Origin: Anaerolineae bacterium
GTDB taxonomy: Bacteria > Chloroflexota > Anaerolineae > Aggregatilineales > UBA3940
Assembly (NCBI GenBank): GCA_016928235.1
Contig: JAFGLD010000328.1
Location: 1-33,648 of the forward strand
Direction of reading: 5' to 3'
Length of the DNA: 33,648 nt
Each line of letters begins with the position of its first letter. The stretch's first letter is position 1. Positions 16,793 through 25,457 of the stretch are shown here, piece after piece. The translations under genes were made by a program, and so were the position numbers. The notes under the pieces are model-generated. The model did no database searches, had not been told where the DNA came from, and saw only the letters and a program-made list of their open reading frames with translations.

Positions 16793-17896
16793 TCAGCCAG
16801 TTGTGACCCTGGGGAGCTTGAGTTGTACTGTTGTGTACTTGCCCGGTGAACTGGTGATTGCCAATTGCCCCTCGTGCAGCTCCGCTAGATCCCGTGCAAT
16901 TGTTAGGCCCAGACCCGATCCCTGCTGCTCGTACAATTTGCGTTGGAACTGCATATAGGCCCCTATTCCGGTGATCTGATCGGTGGTCATGCCCCGTCCA
17001 TGATCGGTTATCGATAGGAGCCAGGCGTTACTGCTTAACGATGCTTTGACTTGCACGGGGGTTCCAGATTCAGAGAACTTGAAGGCATTGTCCAACAGTT
17101 CTCGCAGGATTTTCTGTAAGTTTACCTCGGCAATCCGAACCGGCGAATTGACCAGGTTGAGGATCAAATCAGCTTCCCGATCATCATCACTGGCTCTGCG
17201 TAGGGCCATCTGCTGGGTTACTTCGGCAGGAGAGACAGTATCGCCCTCCATGATGACATCGCCCTGACCTGCCGGATCGACTTTGGCAAGCTCAAGTTGA
17301 GCGTACAGCAAATAATTCTCGATCTGCCGATGCAGCCGGGTAGCCGCCTGCCCAACCTTGATCCCGATATCGCGCAGTTCATCGAGGCTCAAGGTATCAG
17401 TATCATCAGCAAGAATAGATGAATAGCCAAGAATGCTGGCTAATGGTGTCCGCAACTCATGCGGCAGAGCGTGAACGATCCCCTCCCGCAGCTCAGACAT
17501 CTGTTGTTGATATCTGTCACGCATCGATTCTTGCTTGTTGAGGCGCGTGTTGATGGCCGTCAACAAATCCTGGGGAGAACATGGCTTAGTGATATAATCG
17601 TCGGCGCCAAGCTCCATGCTTCGACGCATATCTGACCAATCTTCTATGGCGGTCAGGAAAATGAACGGGATGGCAGCCGTTACCGGATCATCGCTCAGTT
17701 GAAGCAGAACACCATAGCCATCCAGCTTTGGCATCACAATGTCGCAGATGATAACATCAGGCAAATGCAGCCTTGCCATCTGGACACCCACCAGCCCATT
17801 CTCTGCCCCAATGACATCGAAATGATGGTACTGGAGGATGCGGACAATGGCTTCCAAAATAGGGAGTTCGTCTTCGATCACAAGCACAGTTGTCAT
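16793..17896 (-). CDS. Receiver - histidine kinase (REC-HK) protein
   Basis: A 367-residue cytoplasmic protein with the receiver at the N-terminus: Asp52 in IICDIVMP, Thr82, and Lys104 in ITKP. A short coiled coil leads to a HisKA domain with His146 in ALPHELRTPLASILGYS. The ATPase domain has N box ELLDNAFKFSESG, G1 DHGRGM and G2 QGSGLGL. There is no membrane segment, so the input is phosphoryl transfer to the receiver or a bound partner. Proteins of this order often act as intermediate relays in Chloroflexota and cyanobacteria. GAGGGAAC precedes the ATG at 17896. It has no cognate response regulator next to it; the recombinase gene downstream is over 200 bases away and probably independent. 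Confidence 0.9.
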   Translation of the reverse strand: MTTVLVIEDELPILEAIVRILQYHHFDVIGAENGLVGVQMARLHLPDVIICDIVMPKLDGYGVLLQLSDDPVTAAIPFIFLTAIEDWSDMRRSMELGADDYITKPCSPQDLLTAINTRLNKQESMRDRYQQQMSELREGIVHALPHELRTPLASILGYSSILADDTDTLSLDELRDIGIKVGQAATRLHRQIENYLLYAQLELAKVDPAGQGDVIMEGDTVSPAEVTQQMALRRASDDDREADLILNLVNSPVRIAEVNLQKILRELLDNAFKFSESGTPVQVKASLSSNAWLLSITDHGRGMTTDQITGIGAYMQFQRKLYEQQGSGLGLTIARDLAELHEGQLAITSSPGKYTTVQLKLPRVTTG

Positions 17897-18061
17897 GATG
17901 TTCCCTCATAGGTCAATTTCTAGCACTAGTTGAGAAGAAATACAAATGAAAGTCAACGATGACATCAGGAAGCTCGGCGAGTTCTTCGCAGGCGGGTAAG
18001 ACAATGCAGTGACAAATGACCAATCATTTCTTGAGAGAGCCGGATTAGCCCCGGAGAAAGT

Positions 18062-19594
18062 TTGGCATACAATAGAAACATGAATACTCGCCCATCATTT
18101 CTTGCTCCCCTAACCACCTTTTACCTGCTCGTCCCAGTACCCTTCTTTGCCTTTGGTTGGCTTCGATACCCTTTTGACTGGCTCACAGCAGCCATTGCGA
18201 TACTAGGAATGGGAGTTACCGCTTGTGTGCTGGTACCGGCCAGTCGGCAGGCTTCTTGGGACAAGCTCAAGCCATTGTTACGTTCGTTCTGGCCGGCCCT
18301 TCTGTTGATCCTGATCTGGACAGGTCTCTCGGGAATCGGTGGCTTTGGCCTGCAAAACGGCGATTACAAATCGCACAATGCGCTGTTGAAGACATTGATT
18401 TTTGATGCCTGGCCGTTGCGAATCACATTTGAGGGAGAGGTTGTCAATATCGTCTATTATGTCGGCTACTATTTGCCGGCAGCAGCCTTCGGCAAACTGT
18501 TCGGCTGGACGGCAGCCAACATCTTTATCTTTATCTGGGCATTGGCAGGTGTATGGCTATCATTTTCATGGTTCCGGCGCATAGGTGGCAATTCCAGAGA
18601 GGAACAATGTTGGTGGAAGCTGCTGTTGGGAGCGCTGGTTTTCTGCATAGCCAGCGGTATGGATGTGATCGGCTATTATGGTTACCAAACCAATCCTTTC
18701 GAGTGGGGCGAACACATCGAGCACTGGGCGGATGTCGTCCAATACACATCACAAACAGCGTTGCTCTACTGGGTACCTCAACACACACTGGCAGCCTGGC
18801 TGGTGGCCGGGCTGACCTATGACTGTCTCGACGATGCGCACAGCTTTCGCTATCTGGGGTTGGCAATCGCCGCCAGCGTGCTATGGAGCCCCTTTGGGAT
18901 GGCAGGCATTGCGCCATACCTGCTTGGGCTGCTGATCGTATTCGTTTGGAAAAAACAGTTTCGGGCTCTGTTTGAATTTTCCTCTTTACCCTTAAATATT
19001 GCCTCACTCTGGCTGGCGGCAACGCACTTACTCTATATCTCATCGAACCAATACGATTTCCCCAGTGGTCTGCTTTGGAACCTGGTCCAGGATCGCAGTA
19101 AATATGTATCAACCCTGGTAGTGTTTTGGCTGTTAGAGTTCGTTCTGTTGACAGGGGTATTGGTATGGCTGGCATATGAGATCAGACGCCATGAGAACGG
19201 TGCTTCAAAAATGCAATGGGGTGTATTGGCACTGGCCAGCCTGGTATTGATGGTATTGCCGCTTTTCAAGATGGGCTATAGCAACGACATTGTCATGCGT
19301 GGCTCGATCCCTTCTCTGCTCGTCCTGTGGGCCTTTGCAACGCGCGTACTGCTGGACGCAACACAGCATCTGAAGCATCGACGCGTGGCGCTGCCATTTG
19401 CTCTGCTGGTGCTCTTTTTGCTCATAGGAAGTTACACGAGCTTTTCAGAAATCGGACGCTCGGTATACCGGATGAGATTGGGGCCACCTGCACTCGGCAC
19501 CGTAAAGCCAATGGCTGAGGCGAGTTACCCTCACATCGTGGCCCAACGGATCGGGCTGGACGATACACTTTTTTATCGCTACCTGGGCCGATAG
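18062..19594 (+). CDS. Large polytopic membrane protein, unknown function
   Basis: A protein of 510 residues from the TTG at 18062 (GGAGAAAG lies just upstream) or 504 from the ATG at 18080. It is very hydrophobic with about 11-12 membrane helices starting near residue 18. Loops contain many Trp and Tyr and a conserved-looking segment GFGLQNGDYKSHNALLKTL before a helix, then WPLRITFEGEVVNIVYYVGYYLPA. Alternating extracellular loops of this kind occur in GT-C-type glycosyltransferases and in unannotated Chloroflexota membrane proteins, but no catalytic motif can be named. It is monocistronic, divergent from the REC-HK gene. I do not assign a function. Confidence 0.75.
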   Translation: MAYNRNMNTRPSFLAPLTTFYLLVPVPFFAFGWLRYPFDWLTAAIAILGMGVTACVLVPASRQASWDKLKPLLRSFWPALLLILIWTGLSGIGGFGLQNGDYKSHNALLKTLIFDAWPLRITFEGEVVNIVYYVGYYLPAAAFGKLFGWTAANIFIFIWALAGVWLSFSWFRRIGGNSREEQCWWKLLLGALVFCIASGMDVIGYYGYQTNPFEWGEHIEHWADVVQYTSQTALLYWVPQHTLAAWLVAGLTYDCLDDAHSFRYLGLAIAASVLWSPFGMAGIAPYLLGLLIVFVWKKQFRALFEFSSLPLNIASLWLAATHLLYISSNQYDFPSGLLWNLVQDRSKYVSTLVVFWLLEFVLLTGVLVWLAYEIRRHENGASKMQWGVLALASLVLMVLPLFKMGYSNDIVMRGSIPSLLVLWAFATRVLLDATQHLKHRRVALPFALLVLFLLIGSYTSFSEIGRSVYRMRLGPPALGTVKPMAEASYPHIVAQRIGLDDTLFYRYLGR

Positions 19595-19872
19595 GTGATA
19601 GTGCTGGATTGTCAAGATAATACGGAGAAAAATTGTCACGGGTTTTTGGCCGGCAACCGGACATCTTCCAACAGTCGAGCATTATATAAACCCCTGGCTG
19701 TTTGTCGGAAAAGTAACTTTGGGTAGTCGTCGGATGAACGAACAAGGCTTTCAATGTCTCAAAATCAGAGATGAGACATGGTTTTAGGGCCCATTTCGGT
19801 AGAACAAAGTCGATTTTTCGACTTCTCCGATAAATTGCTAGATAGCCCCGCGATTTTCCGGGAATAACCATA
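19595..19872. other. Non-coding gap between convergent genes
   Basis: This stretch of 278 bases separates the converging membrane-protein and small unknown genes. Reading frames on both strands are short and have no recognisable domain. No perfect hairpin with a T-run was found, so I cannot mark a terminator. Confidence 0.4.
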
Positions 19873-20292
19873 CTAACGGGGGAAAAGCGCCTTATCCATC
19901 GGCGTGCTTCGCAGAATCTGATCCATGCATACCCACAGATCGTTCCCCGCTGTGCGGCTGAAGCGCAACTCCCATCCTTGCAAGGAACTCAACGCGATGA
20001 TCTCGAGTATCTCTCCAGGGTATTCCTCAACCGTGATTGCGCTCACGATCGGCAATTGGTCAGCAGTCAGGCCGTTCTTTATCACAGGCACTGTCAGACA
20101 AGTCGCTTCTGGGAACAGAAACTGGGTCAGGTAGAGCCACATTATTCGAGCTGCTCCTGCCGTAAGCCGGAGGCTCCTTTTCTCAGCACACAATGAGTCA
20201 AACCTGAGAAGGAACGTATTAGGCACAACAGAATCTTCCCTAAACGTCAAATTTGTTACCAAACCCAATTGATCGAGCTGCTGCCCCAACAT
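19873..20292 (-). CDS. Hypothetical protein, 139 residues
   Basis: It has no recognisable motif. Composition is that of a real soluble globular protein (mixed alpha/beta, seven Arg, several Trp and Cys, no long low-complexity run). Segments such as ITVEEYPGEILEIIALSSLQGWELRFSR look like strand-helix-strand. The ATG at 20292 has AAGGATT about 8 bases upstream. It stands alone between a converging membrane-protein gene and the Nudix operon, more than 230 bases downstream of the latter. It might be orphan or lineage-specific. Confidence 0.55.
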   Translation of the reverse strand: MLGQQLDQLGLVTNLTFREDSVVPNTFLLRFDSLCAEKRSLRLTAGAARIMWLYLTQFLFPEATCLTVPVIKNGLTADQLPIVSAITVEEYPGEILEIIALSSLQGWELRFSRTAGNDLWVCMDQILRSTPMDKALFPR

Positions 20293-20530
20293 CTTCAGAA
20301 TCCTTTACACTGCGCCGGGCGGATAGCCTGGCCAACACAACGTGGGTACCAACCTGCCCACAAACCTATCTACTTCTACCATTATAAAAGAGTTGAGGAC
20401 GGCAATGAATGGGGAATAATCCTAATATAAGTCCCAACGTAACTACTCAGCTATCTGGCGCTGTCGGCTGCCGTTTTGAGTAACTGGGCAAATGTAAATC
20501 TGTGAAACGTGACCCGTGAAAAACGGGATG

Positions 20531-21055
20531 TCATCGCCTGTGGTTTCGAGCTTTCCACCGCTCAATGAGAAGACTAACACTCTCAAAAGCCGCAAGCTCA
20601 TTTGTTGGAAGATCTTCCAGCGCGAAGAAAGCAGCCTCGCTGGCATCGTCCTGAGCGGAGAGCACGCCGCCTACGACTTCACCCTCAAACAGGATTGCAA
20701 TACTGGTTTTGGCCCCTGGGGTTCTATCGCGGCCCAGTATATCAATCACACGCGTGATGTGTATTTCCAGCCCAGTCTCTTCGAGCACCTCGCGGACAGC
20801 CGCCTGGCGCGGGTCGTCATCATAATCGATGTAACCAGCAGGAAAAGCCCACTTTCCCCTCTCAGGGATAACTGCTCGTCGCACCAATAACACACGATCA
20901 TCCTGGATCACAAAGACAACCACCGCAACAACCGGATCGTGAAAGTAGATAAAGGCACATTTCTCGCAGACATGCCGCATTTTGCCAAACTTCAGCCGGT
21001 TGGTGAGAGGATGCCCACAACGAGGGCAGAAATTCATATCTTGAGGGAAAGGCAT
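20531..21055 (-). CDS. Nudix hydrolase with N-terminal zinc ribbon
   Basis: A 174-residue protein. Cys10, Cys13, Cys30 and Cys33 (FCPRCG, VCEKC) form a zinc ribbon, as in NADH pyrophosphatase-like NUDIX proteins. The Nudix box runs from Gly74: G, five residues, then Asp80 where Glu is usual, seven residues, then REVLEETGL (88-96) with the metal-binding REVxEE intact. Nudix enzymes hydrolyse nucleoside diphosphates linked to another moiety, such as NADH, ADP-ribose or oxidised nucleotides; the exact substrate is not clear. Its start is five bases after the stop of the anti-sigma gene, so it is probably the third gene of the sigma operon and translationally coupled. A small hairpin (20513-20527) follows the stop. 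Confidence 0.9.
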   Translation of the reverse strand: MPFPQDMNFCPRCGHPLTNRLKFGKMRHVCEKCAFIYFHDPVVAVVVFVIQDDRVLLVRRAVIPERGKWAFPAGYIDYDDDPRQAAVREVLEETGLEIHITRVIDILGRDRTPGAKTSIAILFEGEVVGGVLSAQDDASEAAFFALEDLPTNELAAFESVSLLIERWKARNHRR

Positions 21056-21060
21056 CGATG

Positions 21061-21993
21061 CTACTTGTGGCGTCGCTTAACAGCCACGCCGGCTGCCAAC
21101 AGTAGGCAAGCCAGAATGATAATCCCGATCAGTGTAACAGCAATCCTGCCTGAGAGGTTAACATTTCCTCCTCGTTCCTGTTCGTCGGTAGTAGAAGTAG
21201 CAGTCAGCTCGGACATTGTAAATGACTGGGACTGGGTTACATCATCTCTCCATATGGAAGAGGCTGTGTCCTGTGTGCCATCGTACTCCCCCGCGGTCTG
21301 TGGAGGTTCCGCCGCGCCAACAGTCTGTGCTGTAGTAGCCGACCTCTGTTCTGATAGCATATCTTCCGGGTCCGTTTCTGAGCCGGGCTGGGTACCTACA
21401 CCGTCTGATGCTGCCTTATCTGTTGCCTGCTGATCGCTCTCAAGGCCGTTGTCACTCCTGCCCATAGTTAAAGTCGGCAATGGAAGAGCCGCGGGAGCCT
21501 TGATCTCAGTGGGTTCTCCCATCTCCTCACCAGACTCTTCGATAACCGCATGTTCATGAGGCGCCTCAGGAGGGACTTCGGTAACCGGAACAGCATTTCC
21601 AGAGGCTGCATCGAGTGCAATCTCGGCTGCCTCAGGAGCTGATGTCATGGCTGCCCCGCCAAATCCCATTCTGATGATCAGGGCTCCTACACATAGCACG
21701 GACAGAATAGTAACACCGACTGTTGCCAGCGAAGGAATACGTAGAGTGGCCCACCAACCAGGCAATTTGGGCTTACTGTAAACTGCCGGATCGAGTGTAA
21801 AGTTGCGTGGAACGCGCACGCGCTGAGCCATCCCCAGCAATGCCGATGTCACCCGCAGTGACTCCAATTCAGCTTGAAGAATTCCCTCCTCTGCAAGACG
21901 CGCTTCGAATGCTGTGCGCTCACGCGCAGAAAGCTCGTCATCCAGGTAGGCATTTAACAAGATCAAATCTTGTTCGGTTAACGGCGTGGTCAC
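21061..21993 (-). CDS. Anti-sigma factor-like membrane protein
   Basis: A 310-residue protein. Residues 1-55 form a helical anti-sigma-type domain (LLNAYLDDELSARERTAFEARL) with no HxxxCxxC zinc motif. A membrane helix is near 86-108, then an extracytoplasmic, acidic, Thr/Glu/Pro-rich segment of about 170 residues with no fold, and a second helix near 282-304 followed by KRRHK. The gene lies 89 bases downstream of the ECF sigma gene, the usual place for its antagonist. The topology with two helices puts the low-complexity loop outside. Binding of the sigma factor is inferred from the N-terminal domain and position. Confidence 0.8.
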   Translation of the reverse strand: MTTPLTEQDLILLNAYLDDELSARERTAFEARLAEEGILQAELESLRVTSALLGMAQRVRVPRNFTLDPAVYSKPKLPGWWATLRIPSLATVGVTILSVLCVGALIIRMGFGGAAMTSAPEAAEIALDAASGNAVPVTEVPPEAPHEHAVIEESGEEMGEPTEIKAPAALPLPTLTMGRSDNGLESDQQATDKAASDGVGTQPGSETDPEDMLSEQRSATTAQTVGAAEPPQTAGEYDGTQDTASSIWRDDVTQSQSFTMSELTATSTTDEQERGGNVNLSGRIAVTLIGIIILACLLLAAGVAVKRRHK

Positions 21994-22082
21994 GTTGAGC
22001 TACCTATTCAATCCTACAATCCACTTGCGTTTTGATTATTGACTCTCATCACATGGCCGACATGTTCGGCGATCTGGTCGAG

Positions 22083-22682
22083 TCATGATCTTTCATTGGT
22101 AAGACGATATGTCGCAGGTAAAAGTTCCTCAAAGTCTTGCAAGCAATCGCGCAGGCGAACCCGCGCCCGGCTCAAGCGCGACTTGACAGTTCCCAGCGCC
22201 ACCCCGGCCGTAGTAGCGATTTCATCGTAGCTGTAACCCTCAATGTCAGAAAGAATAGCTGCTGTCCGCTGATCTTCGGGCAAAGCCTGAAGACAATCCT
22301 GAATGGCAGCCTGGAGTTCCATCCGCTGGGTGTATTGTTCGGGATTTTCGCTTTGAGAGACAAGATGCACATTGGGAGCTTCATCTTCAACATAAAGGGC
22401 ATCCAGCGATGCCTGGGGGCGTCGTTTCCTGCGGCGAAGCTCATCGTAGCAGGCATTGGTTACGATGCGCGATAGCCATGCCCTGAACGATCCCCCTCGG
22501 AAGGTGTGAATCGATCGATAAGCAGCGATAAACGCCTCTTGGGTAGCATCCGAGGCCGAATCGACCTCACCCATAATCCGATAGGCGACGTTATAGACCT
22601 GTTCCTGATAATGTAGCACCAGGGAGTTGTAGGAAGTCATATCGCCTCGTTGGGCATCTTTGATCAGGGCTGCTTCATCCAT
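22083..22682 (-). CDS. ECF-type RNA polymerase sigma factor
   Basis: A 199-residue sigma-70 family protein of the ECF group. Region 2 is at about 20-90 (YNVAYRIMGEVDSASDATQEAFIAAYR, then FRAWLSRIVTNACYDELRRRKRR) and region 4 at about 130-185 (ALPEDQRTAAILSDIEGYSYDEIA, then GTVKSRLSRARVRLRDCL). Regions 1.1 and 3 are missing, as expected for ECF. It would direct RNA polymerase to a small regulon, held in check by the membrane protein encoded next. The start ATG at 22682 is the first in frame. The tRNA-Leu gene is divergent upstream. Confidence 0.94.
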   Translation of the reverse strand: MDEAALIKDAQRGDMTSYNSLVLHYQEQVYNVAYRIMGEVDSASDATQEAFIAAYRSIHTFRGGSFRAWLSRIVTNACYDELRRRKRRPQASLDALYVEDEAPNVHLVSQSENPEQYTQRMELQAAIQDCLQALPEDQRTAAILSDIEGYSYDEIATTAGVALGTVKSRLSRARVRLRDCLQDFEELLPATYRLTNERS

Positions 22683-22765
22683 GCCGATTGCCTGGCCTTA
22701 TGTGTGTTCCTGCCAACTATAAGCCAAGCCGATTATACACGCGATAGATTCGTGGGCAAAAAAAG

Positions 22766-22794
22766 TTGACGATAGGGGCAGGTTGGCATATACT
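22766..22794 (+). promoter_or_regulatory. Promoter of the tRNA-Leu gene
   Basis: A -35 box TTGACG (22766-22771), a 17-base spacer and a -10 box TATACT (22789-22794) form a near-consensus housekeeping promoter. The tRNA starts 13 bases after the -10 box, giving a very short 5' leader. Confidence 0.8.
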
Positions 22795-22806
22795 CTCATT
22801 GCGAAA

Positions 22807-22890
22807 GCCGGAGTGGAGGAACGGAAGACTCGATGGTCTCAAAAACCATTGCCCCCTAAAGGCGTGTGGGTTCGAATCCCACCTCCGGCA
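22807..22890 (+). tRNA. tRNA-Leu (anticodon CAA)
   Basis: An 84-base class II tRNA. Acceptor GCCGGAG pairs with CTCCGGC before discriminator A; D stem GAG/CTC; anticodon stem ATGGT/ACCAT with loop CTCAAAA, anticodon CAA; a long variable arm; T stem GTGGG/CCCAC with loop TTCGAAT. CCA is not encoded. A promoter and terminator flank it, so it is a single-gene transcription unit. Confidence 0.96.
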
Positions 22891-22891
22891 T

Positions 22892-22918
22892 AAAAGACCA
22901 GAGAAACTGGTCTTTTTG
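22892..22918 (+). terminator. Intrinsic terminator after tRNA-Leu
   Basis: AAAAGACCAG (22892-22901) pairs with CTGGTCTTTT (22907-22916) around the loop AGAAA, followed by further T-rich DNA. It starts two bases after the tRNA. Confidence 0.88.
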
Positions 22919-22952
22919 TTTTCTATGCATTCACCACTGGGCACTTTTCAGG

Positions 22953-23988
22953 TACCTTCTCAATAAAACGGGGTAAGTCAAGAACAATTCCAAGACCAGC
23001 CCAGGTTGAGTTGTTTAGCGGCTTGAGTGACGAGAGAGTCCGGGCATGGGATCTGATTCGTTTGGCGGACGCGGTCATGGGCATAGGTGTAAAAGCTGAT
23101 ATCCAGTTGTTTGGAGGTAGCAGCCAGGGTCATAAAGGTATCCCAGGCGCGAACACCATCCGAGGTGCGGGGGCCAAAGCTGACATTTCGTTTTCGAACA
23201 CGCCGTCGAGCTCTCGATTTGGCGGGATTGTTACGCAAAGGCAATTCGGGATATTGCAAGGCGAGGAGCAGTCTTTCCTTTTTAGCCTGGGTCTTGGCAA
23301 TACGTTTATCGAGATCATCGTAACCGGTACGAGTAGAGAATAGGCGGTCGAACGCTTCCTCGCTGAGTGTTCAGACCAGGCAATTGGTCATCCAGCTAGG
23401 TCAGAAAGGTGGCCTCATCCTGGTCTTGCTCGCTGCACCCGCTTCGCAGAATGGAACAATTATCTTGCAACAACTTGTCAGTCTCCAGATAAGCCATCGC
23501 TTCCTGATTTAATCGAAAAGACCGTTCTCGCCCGTTGCGTAGCACATCCAGTACTGCCAGGCGATTTTTGTTGGGGAGCGTGTGATAAGCCGTATACACC
23601 GGGTTGCAGATCGCGTGACAATGCTGATTTTGCCCATTCACTCGCGTCTGAGTGTCATTGATGTGCTGCCAGGGGCTGCTGCGTAAGCCTGCTTCGCAAA
23701 CAGCTTCTTTCTCGGCGTGAAAGATCTCTTGATCCTTAATCAATAGGTTTGAGACTGCCCTTGCCGATATAGGGATACCCACATTGGCCAAGAATTCGAT
23801 GATCTTTGGCTCGCTTGTGTTCATCCCATCATACATCGTTATGACCAATGTCTTATCCCAGGTCCGAACTGCCCCTCATACCCTGCCGGCATCTCTCCCA
23901 GGTAGGTTTGCCGCGTCGACGCCGAATAGTATTTTTTCCTTCCCTTTCTTTGTCTTGTGCTGTGCTTTTCCCCTGTTTATTGAGAATA
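22953..23988 (-). mobile_element. Decayed insertion sequence sharing ends with MITE family 2
   Basis: The left end begins TACCTTCTCAATAAA and continues to GGGG; the right end, read inwards on the minus strand, begins TATTCTCAATAAA and continues to GGGG. They are imperfect inverted repeats and both carry the TTCTCAAT core of family 2 ends. TA sits at both outer edges. Inside, on the minus strand, is a broken transposase reading frame that fills nearly all of the element. Total length is just over 1 kb, shorter than expected, with an apparent internal deletion. The IS family is not certain. Confidence 0.7.
22978..23960 (-). pseudogene. Transposase remnant (DDE-type, IS66-like C-terminal block)
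   Basis: Read on the minus strand. Coding similarity is broken at least three times: a frameshift near 23855 between a PAGYEGQFGPG segment and TMYDGMNTSEPKIIEFL, an in-frame TAG at about 23393-23395 after DEATFLT, and another frameshift near 23350-23370 before EAFDRLFSTRTGYDDLDKR. The C-terminal part (LRNNPAKSRARRRVRKR, then SFGPRTSDGVRAWDTF and TLAATSKQLDISFYTY) resembles the NNxAE...R...G block of IS66-like transposases, with Lys in the position of the usual acidic residue. The N-terminal DNA-binding region appears deleted: only a RRRRGKPT-like piece is left near the right end. The element cannot encode an active enzyme. Family assignment is an inference. Confidence 0.7.
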
Positions 23989-24153
23989 CATGACATTAGC
24001 ATCAAGCACTCAAGAATGTTGCAAACATCATACAAGCTCACTCCTTATGGGACTTCACAACCGGCCCAAAAGATGCTACCCTAGGGTTAAGGTTAAGAGG
24101 ATCATTTGTGCACGTGTCTCGATCTTATTTGAACAGAGGAGGCAACGAACAAC

Positions 24154-25089
24154 ATGAATACCAATACTTTAGACCCTGGACAGCCTGTGGCTATTAGGGG
24201 ACCACGTTATCTTACTGCTAACGAGGAGACGATGCGCTCGTGGGCTATGTGGCTCCACAGCATCGACGAAGTACCTGATATCTACCGTGATTTTTTTGCC
24301 GGTTTGTCTCTCGAACCGGGCACGTTCCCTTATACAGTTCTGATGCCGTCCTATAAGGGCTCATTTATCCGCGCTAAGCCTAAGCTGATCTGCCTGGTGG
24401 GACCGGATATATGCATCGTTGAGCAGCGGCGCAACCAATTGGAAGTAATGCGTTTCCCTTGCGCTGATATCAATTACATCGAATCCGGGAATATCCTGCT
24501 GAGATCCTGGCTCAAGATCAGCGGTATCACACAAGATGGCTTGAGATCCGCCACGCTTCCATTCAACACCGTGACACAGTCCTTTCTCGACCCGTTTATC
24601 GAGACGGTTCGGGCTATTACACCGTCAGGTGTGTCTGCTGACTTCGAGACTGAGCGGGCCAAGTTTTATTATCTGCTCAACGTGCATTTCAAGTTCATGA
24701 ATTACGCGCAGCGCAGCATCCTACCCGGCGAACAGGTCATTACCAGCCTGGTGCAGCAGGAAATCCGGACCAAAGTGCTGAAAACATTTTACCGCGCCGT
24801 CACGCCGGCCCACATCAGCATCTTGACCGACCAGGAATTGATCCTGATCACTGAGGATAGAGAGAGATTCACGCGCCATGGTACACCCTATGGCGGCATC
24901 TGGTACTATATCCCTCTGCGGAAGATCGCCGCTGTGTCACTCACTGAGCGTGATGAGCAGACACTCTCACTATCTGTCCGGATGTCACATAATGACCAGC
25001 TTAGCTCTATTTTTGACAAGACCAATCAGGTAGAAGTGGAATCGCTTGTGGGCCAACTGAAAGAGTTGATAGCTCAGAACGACAGTTGA
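24154..25089 (+). CDS. Hypothetical protein with two PH-like domains
   Basis: A 311-residue soluble protein with no named family that I recognise. Two segments share a pattern. The first (about residues 50-150) reads LEPGTFPYTVLMPSY, then KLICLVGPDICIVEQ, then PCADINYIESGNILLRSWLKISG. The second (about 185-300) reads ILPGEQVITSLVQQE, then HISILTDQELILITED, then IPLRKIAAVSLTERD. Each looks like a bacterial PH domain: a start strand, a detection-type strand, a basic or polar loop, then a strand with I..I..... and a C-terminal helix. This suggests tandem PH-like domains; ligand or partner are unknown. GGAGG lies 12 bases upstream of the ATG. It lies downstream of the decayed insertion sequence and is a single gene. 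Confidence 0.7.
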   Translation: MNTNTLDPGQPVAIRGPRYLTANEETMRSWAMWLHSIDEVPDIYRDFFAGLSLEPGTFPYTVLMPSYKGSFIRAKPKLICLVGPDICIVEQRRNQLEVMRFPCADINYIESGNILLRSWLKISGITQDGLRSATLPFNTVTQSFLDPFIETVRAITPSGVSADFETERAKFYYLLNVHFKFMNYAQRSILPGEQVITSLVQQEIRTKVLKTFYRAVTPAHISILTDQELILITEDRERFTRHGTPYGGIWYYIPLRKIAAVSLTERDEQTLSLSVRMSHNDQLSSIFDKTNQVEVESLVGQLKELIAQNDS

Positions 25090-25158
25090 TAACTCACACT
25101 CGATGATCACGTTGTCGGTCTGCATATAGTTGCCCAAATAAATCTTTGCAGCGAACGA

Positions 25159-25186
25159 GTAGGGGCACGATATATCGTGCCCTTAC
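25159..25186. repeat. REP-like perfect palindrome
   Basis: GGGCACGATATATCGTGCCC at 25163-25182 is a perfect 20-base palindrome; GTAG and TTAC on either side extend it with one mismatch. It belongs with the GGGCG-type hairpins at 12603 and 32237 in design. Confidence 0.7.
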
Positions 25187-25294
25187 GGCGTGTCGATCAC
25201 GCCCTATCACTGCCATGTTCGTCACCAGCGGTTTTTTTACCTGTTTACCTTTTGCGACCAGGTGACAACTTTTCTGGAGAACTATATTAGACAT

Positions 25295-25375
25295 TAGACT
25301 TTATCGGCAATAGGCGTATTATGCATAAAAACCGGCTTATTTTATGCTTAACTCAGTGATTTTCGATAAAGTCTA
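25295..25375. repeat. MITE family 1, copy C (81 bp, full length)
   Basis: Ends TAGACTTTATCG and CGATAAAGTCTA are perfect inverted repeats with TA at the edges. The inside carries a second palindrome, GCATAAAA and TTTTATGC around ACCGGCTTA, so the strand can fold into a double hairpin. It aligns over its full length with copy A in reverse orientation, and copy B is a deleted version. Confidence 0.82.
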
Positions 25376-25457
25376 ATGATTGAGGCTATCCTCCATAGGT
25401 GTCAATTGAAGTGAGATATCACTGGGACACTGTCGGCTTGTAGATCATTGAAGCGTA

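Noticed and set aside
17929-17945. TTGAGAAGA sequence similar to a family 2 end
   Set aside because: Only one end, with mismatches, and no partner within 300 bases; probably chance.
19422-19871. Minus-strand frame of 149 codons after the large membrane protein
   Set aside because: It overlaps the well-supported end of the membrane protein gene and has no motif, no good ribosome site and mixed composition.
22717-22944. Minus-strand frame of 75 codons over the tRNA-Leu gene with the RRWDSNPHAFRG phrase
   Set aside because: It is the antisense of a clear tRNA with its own promoter and terminator; the phrase is a known artefact of such antisense frames.
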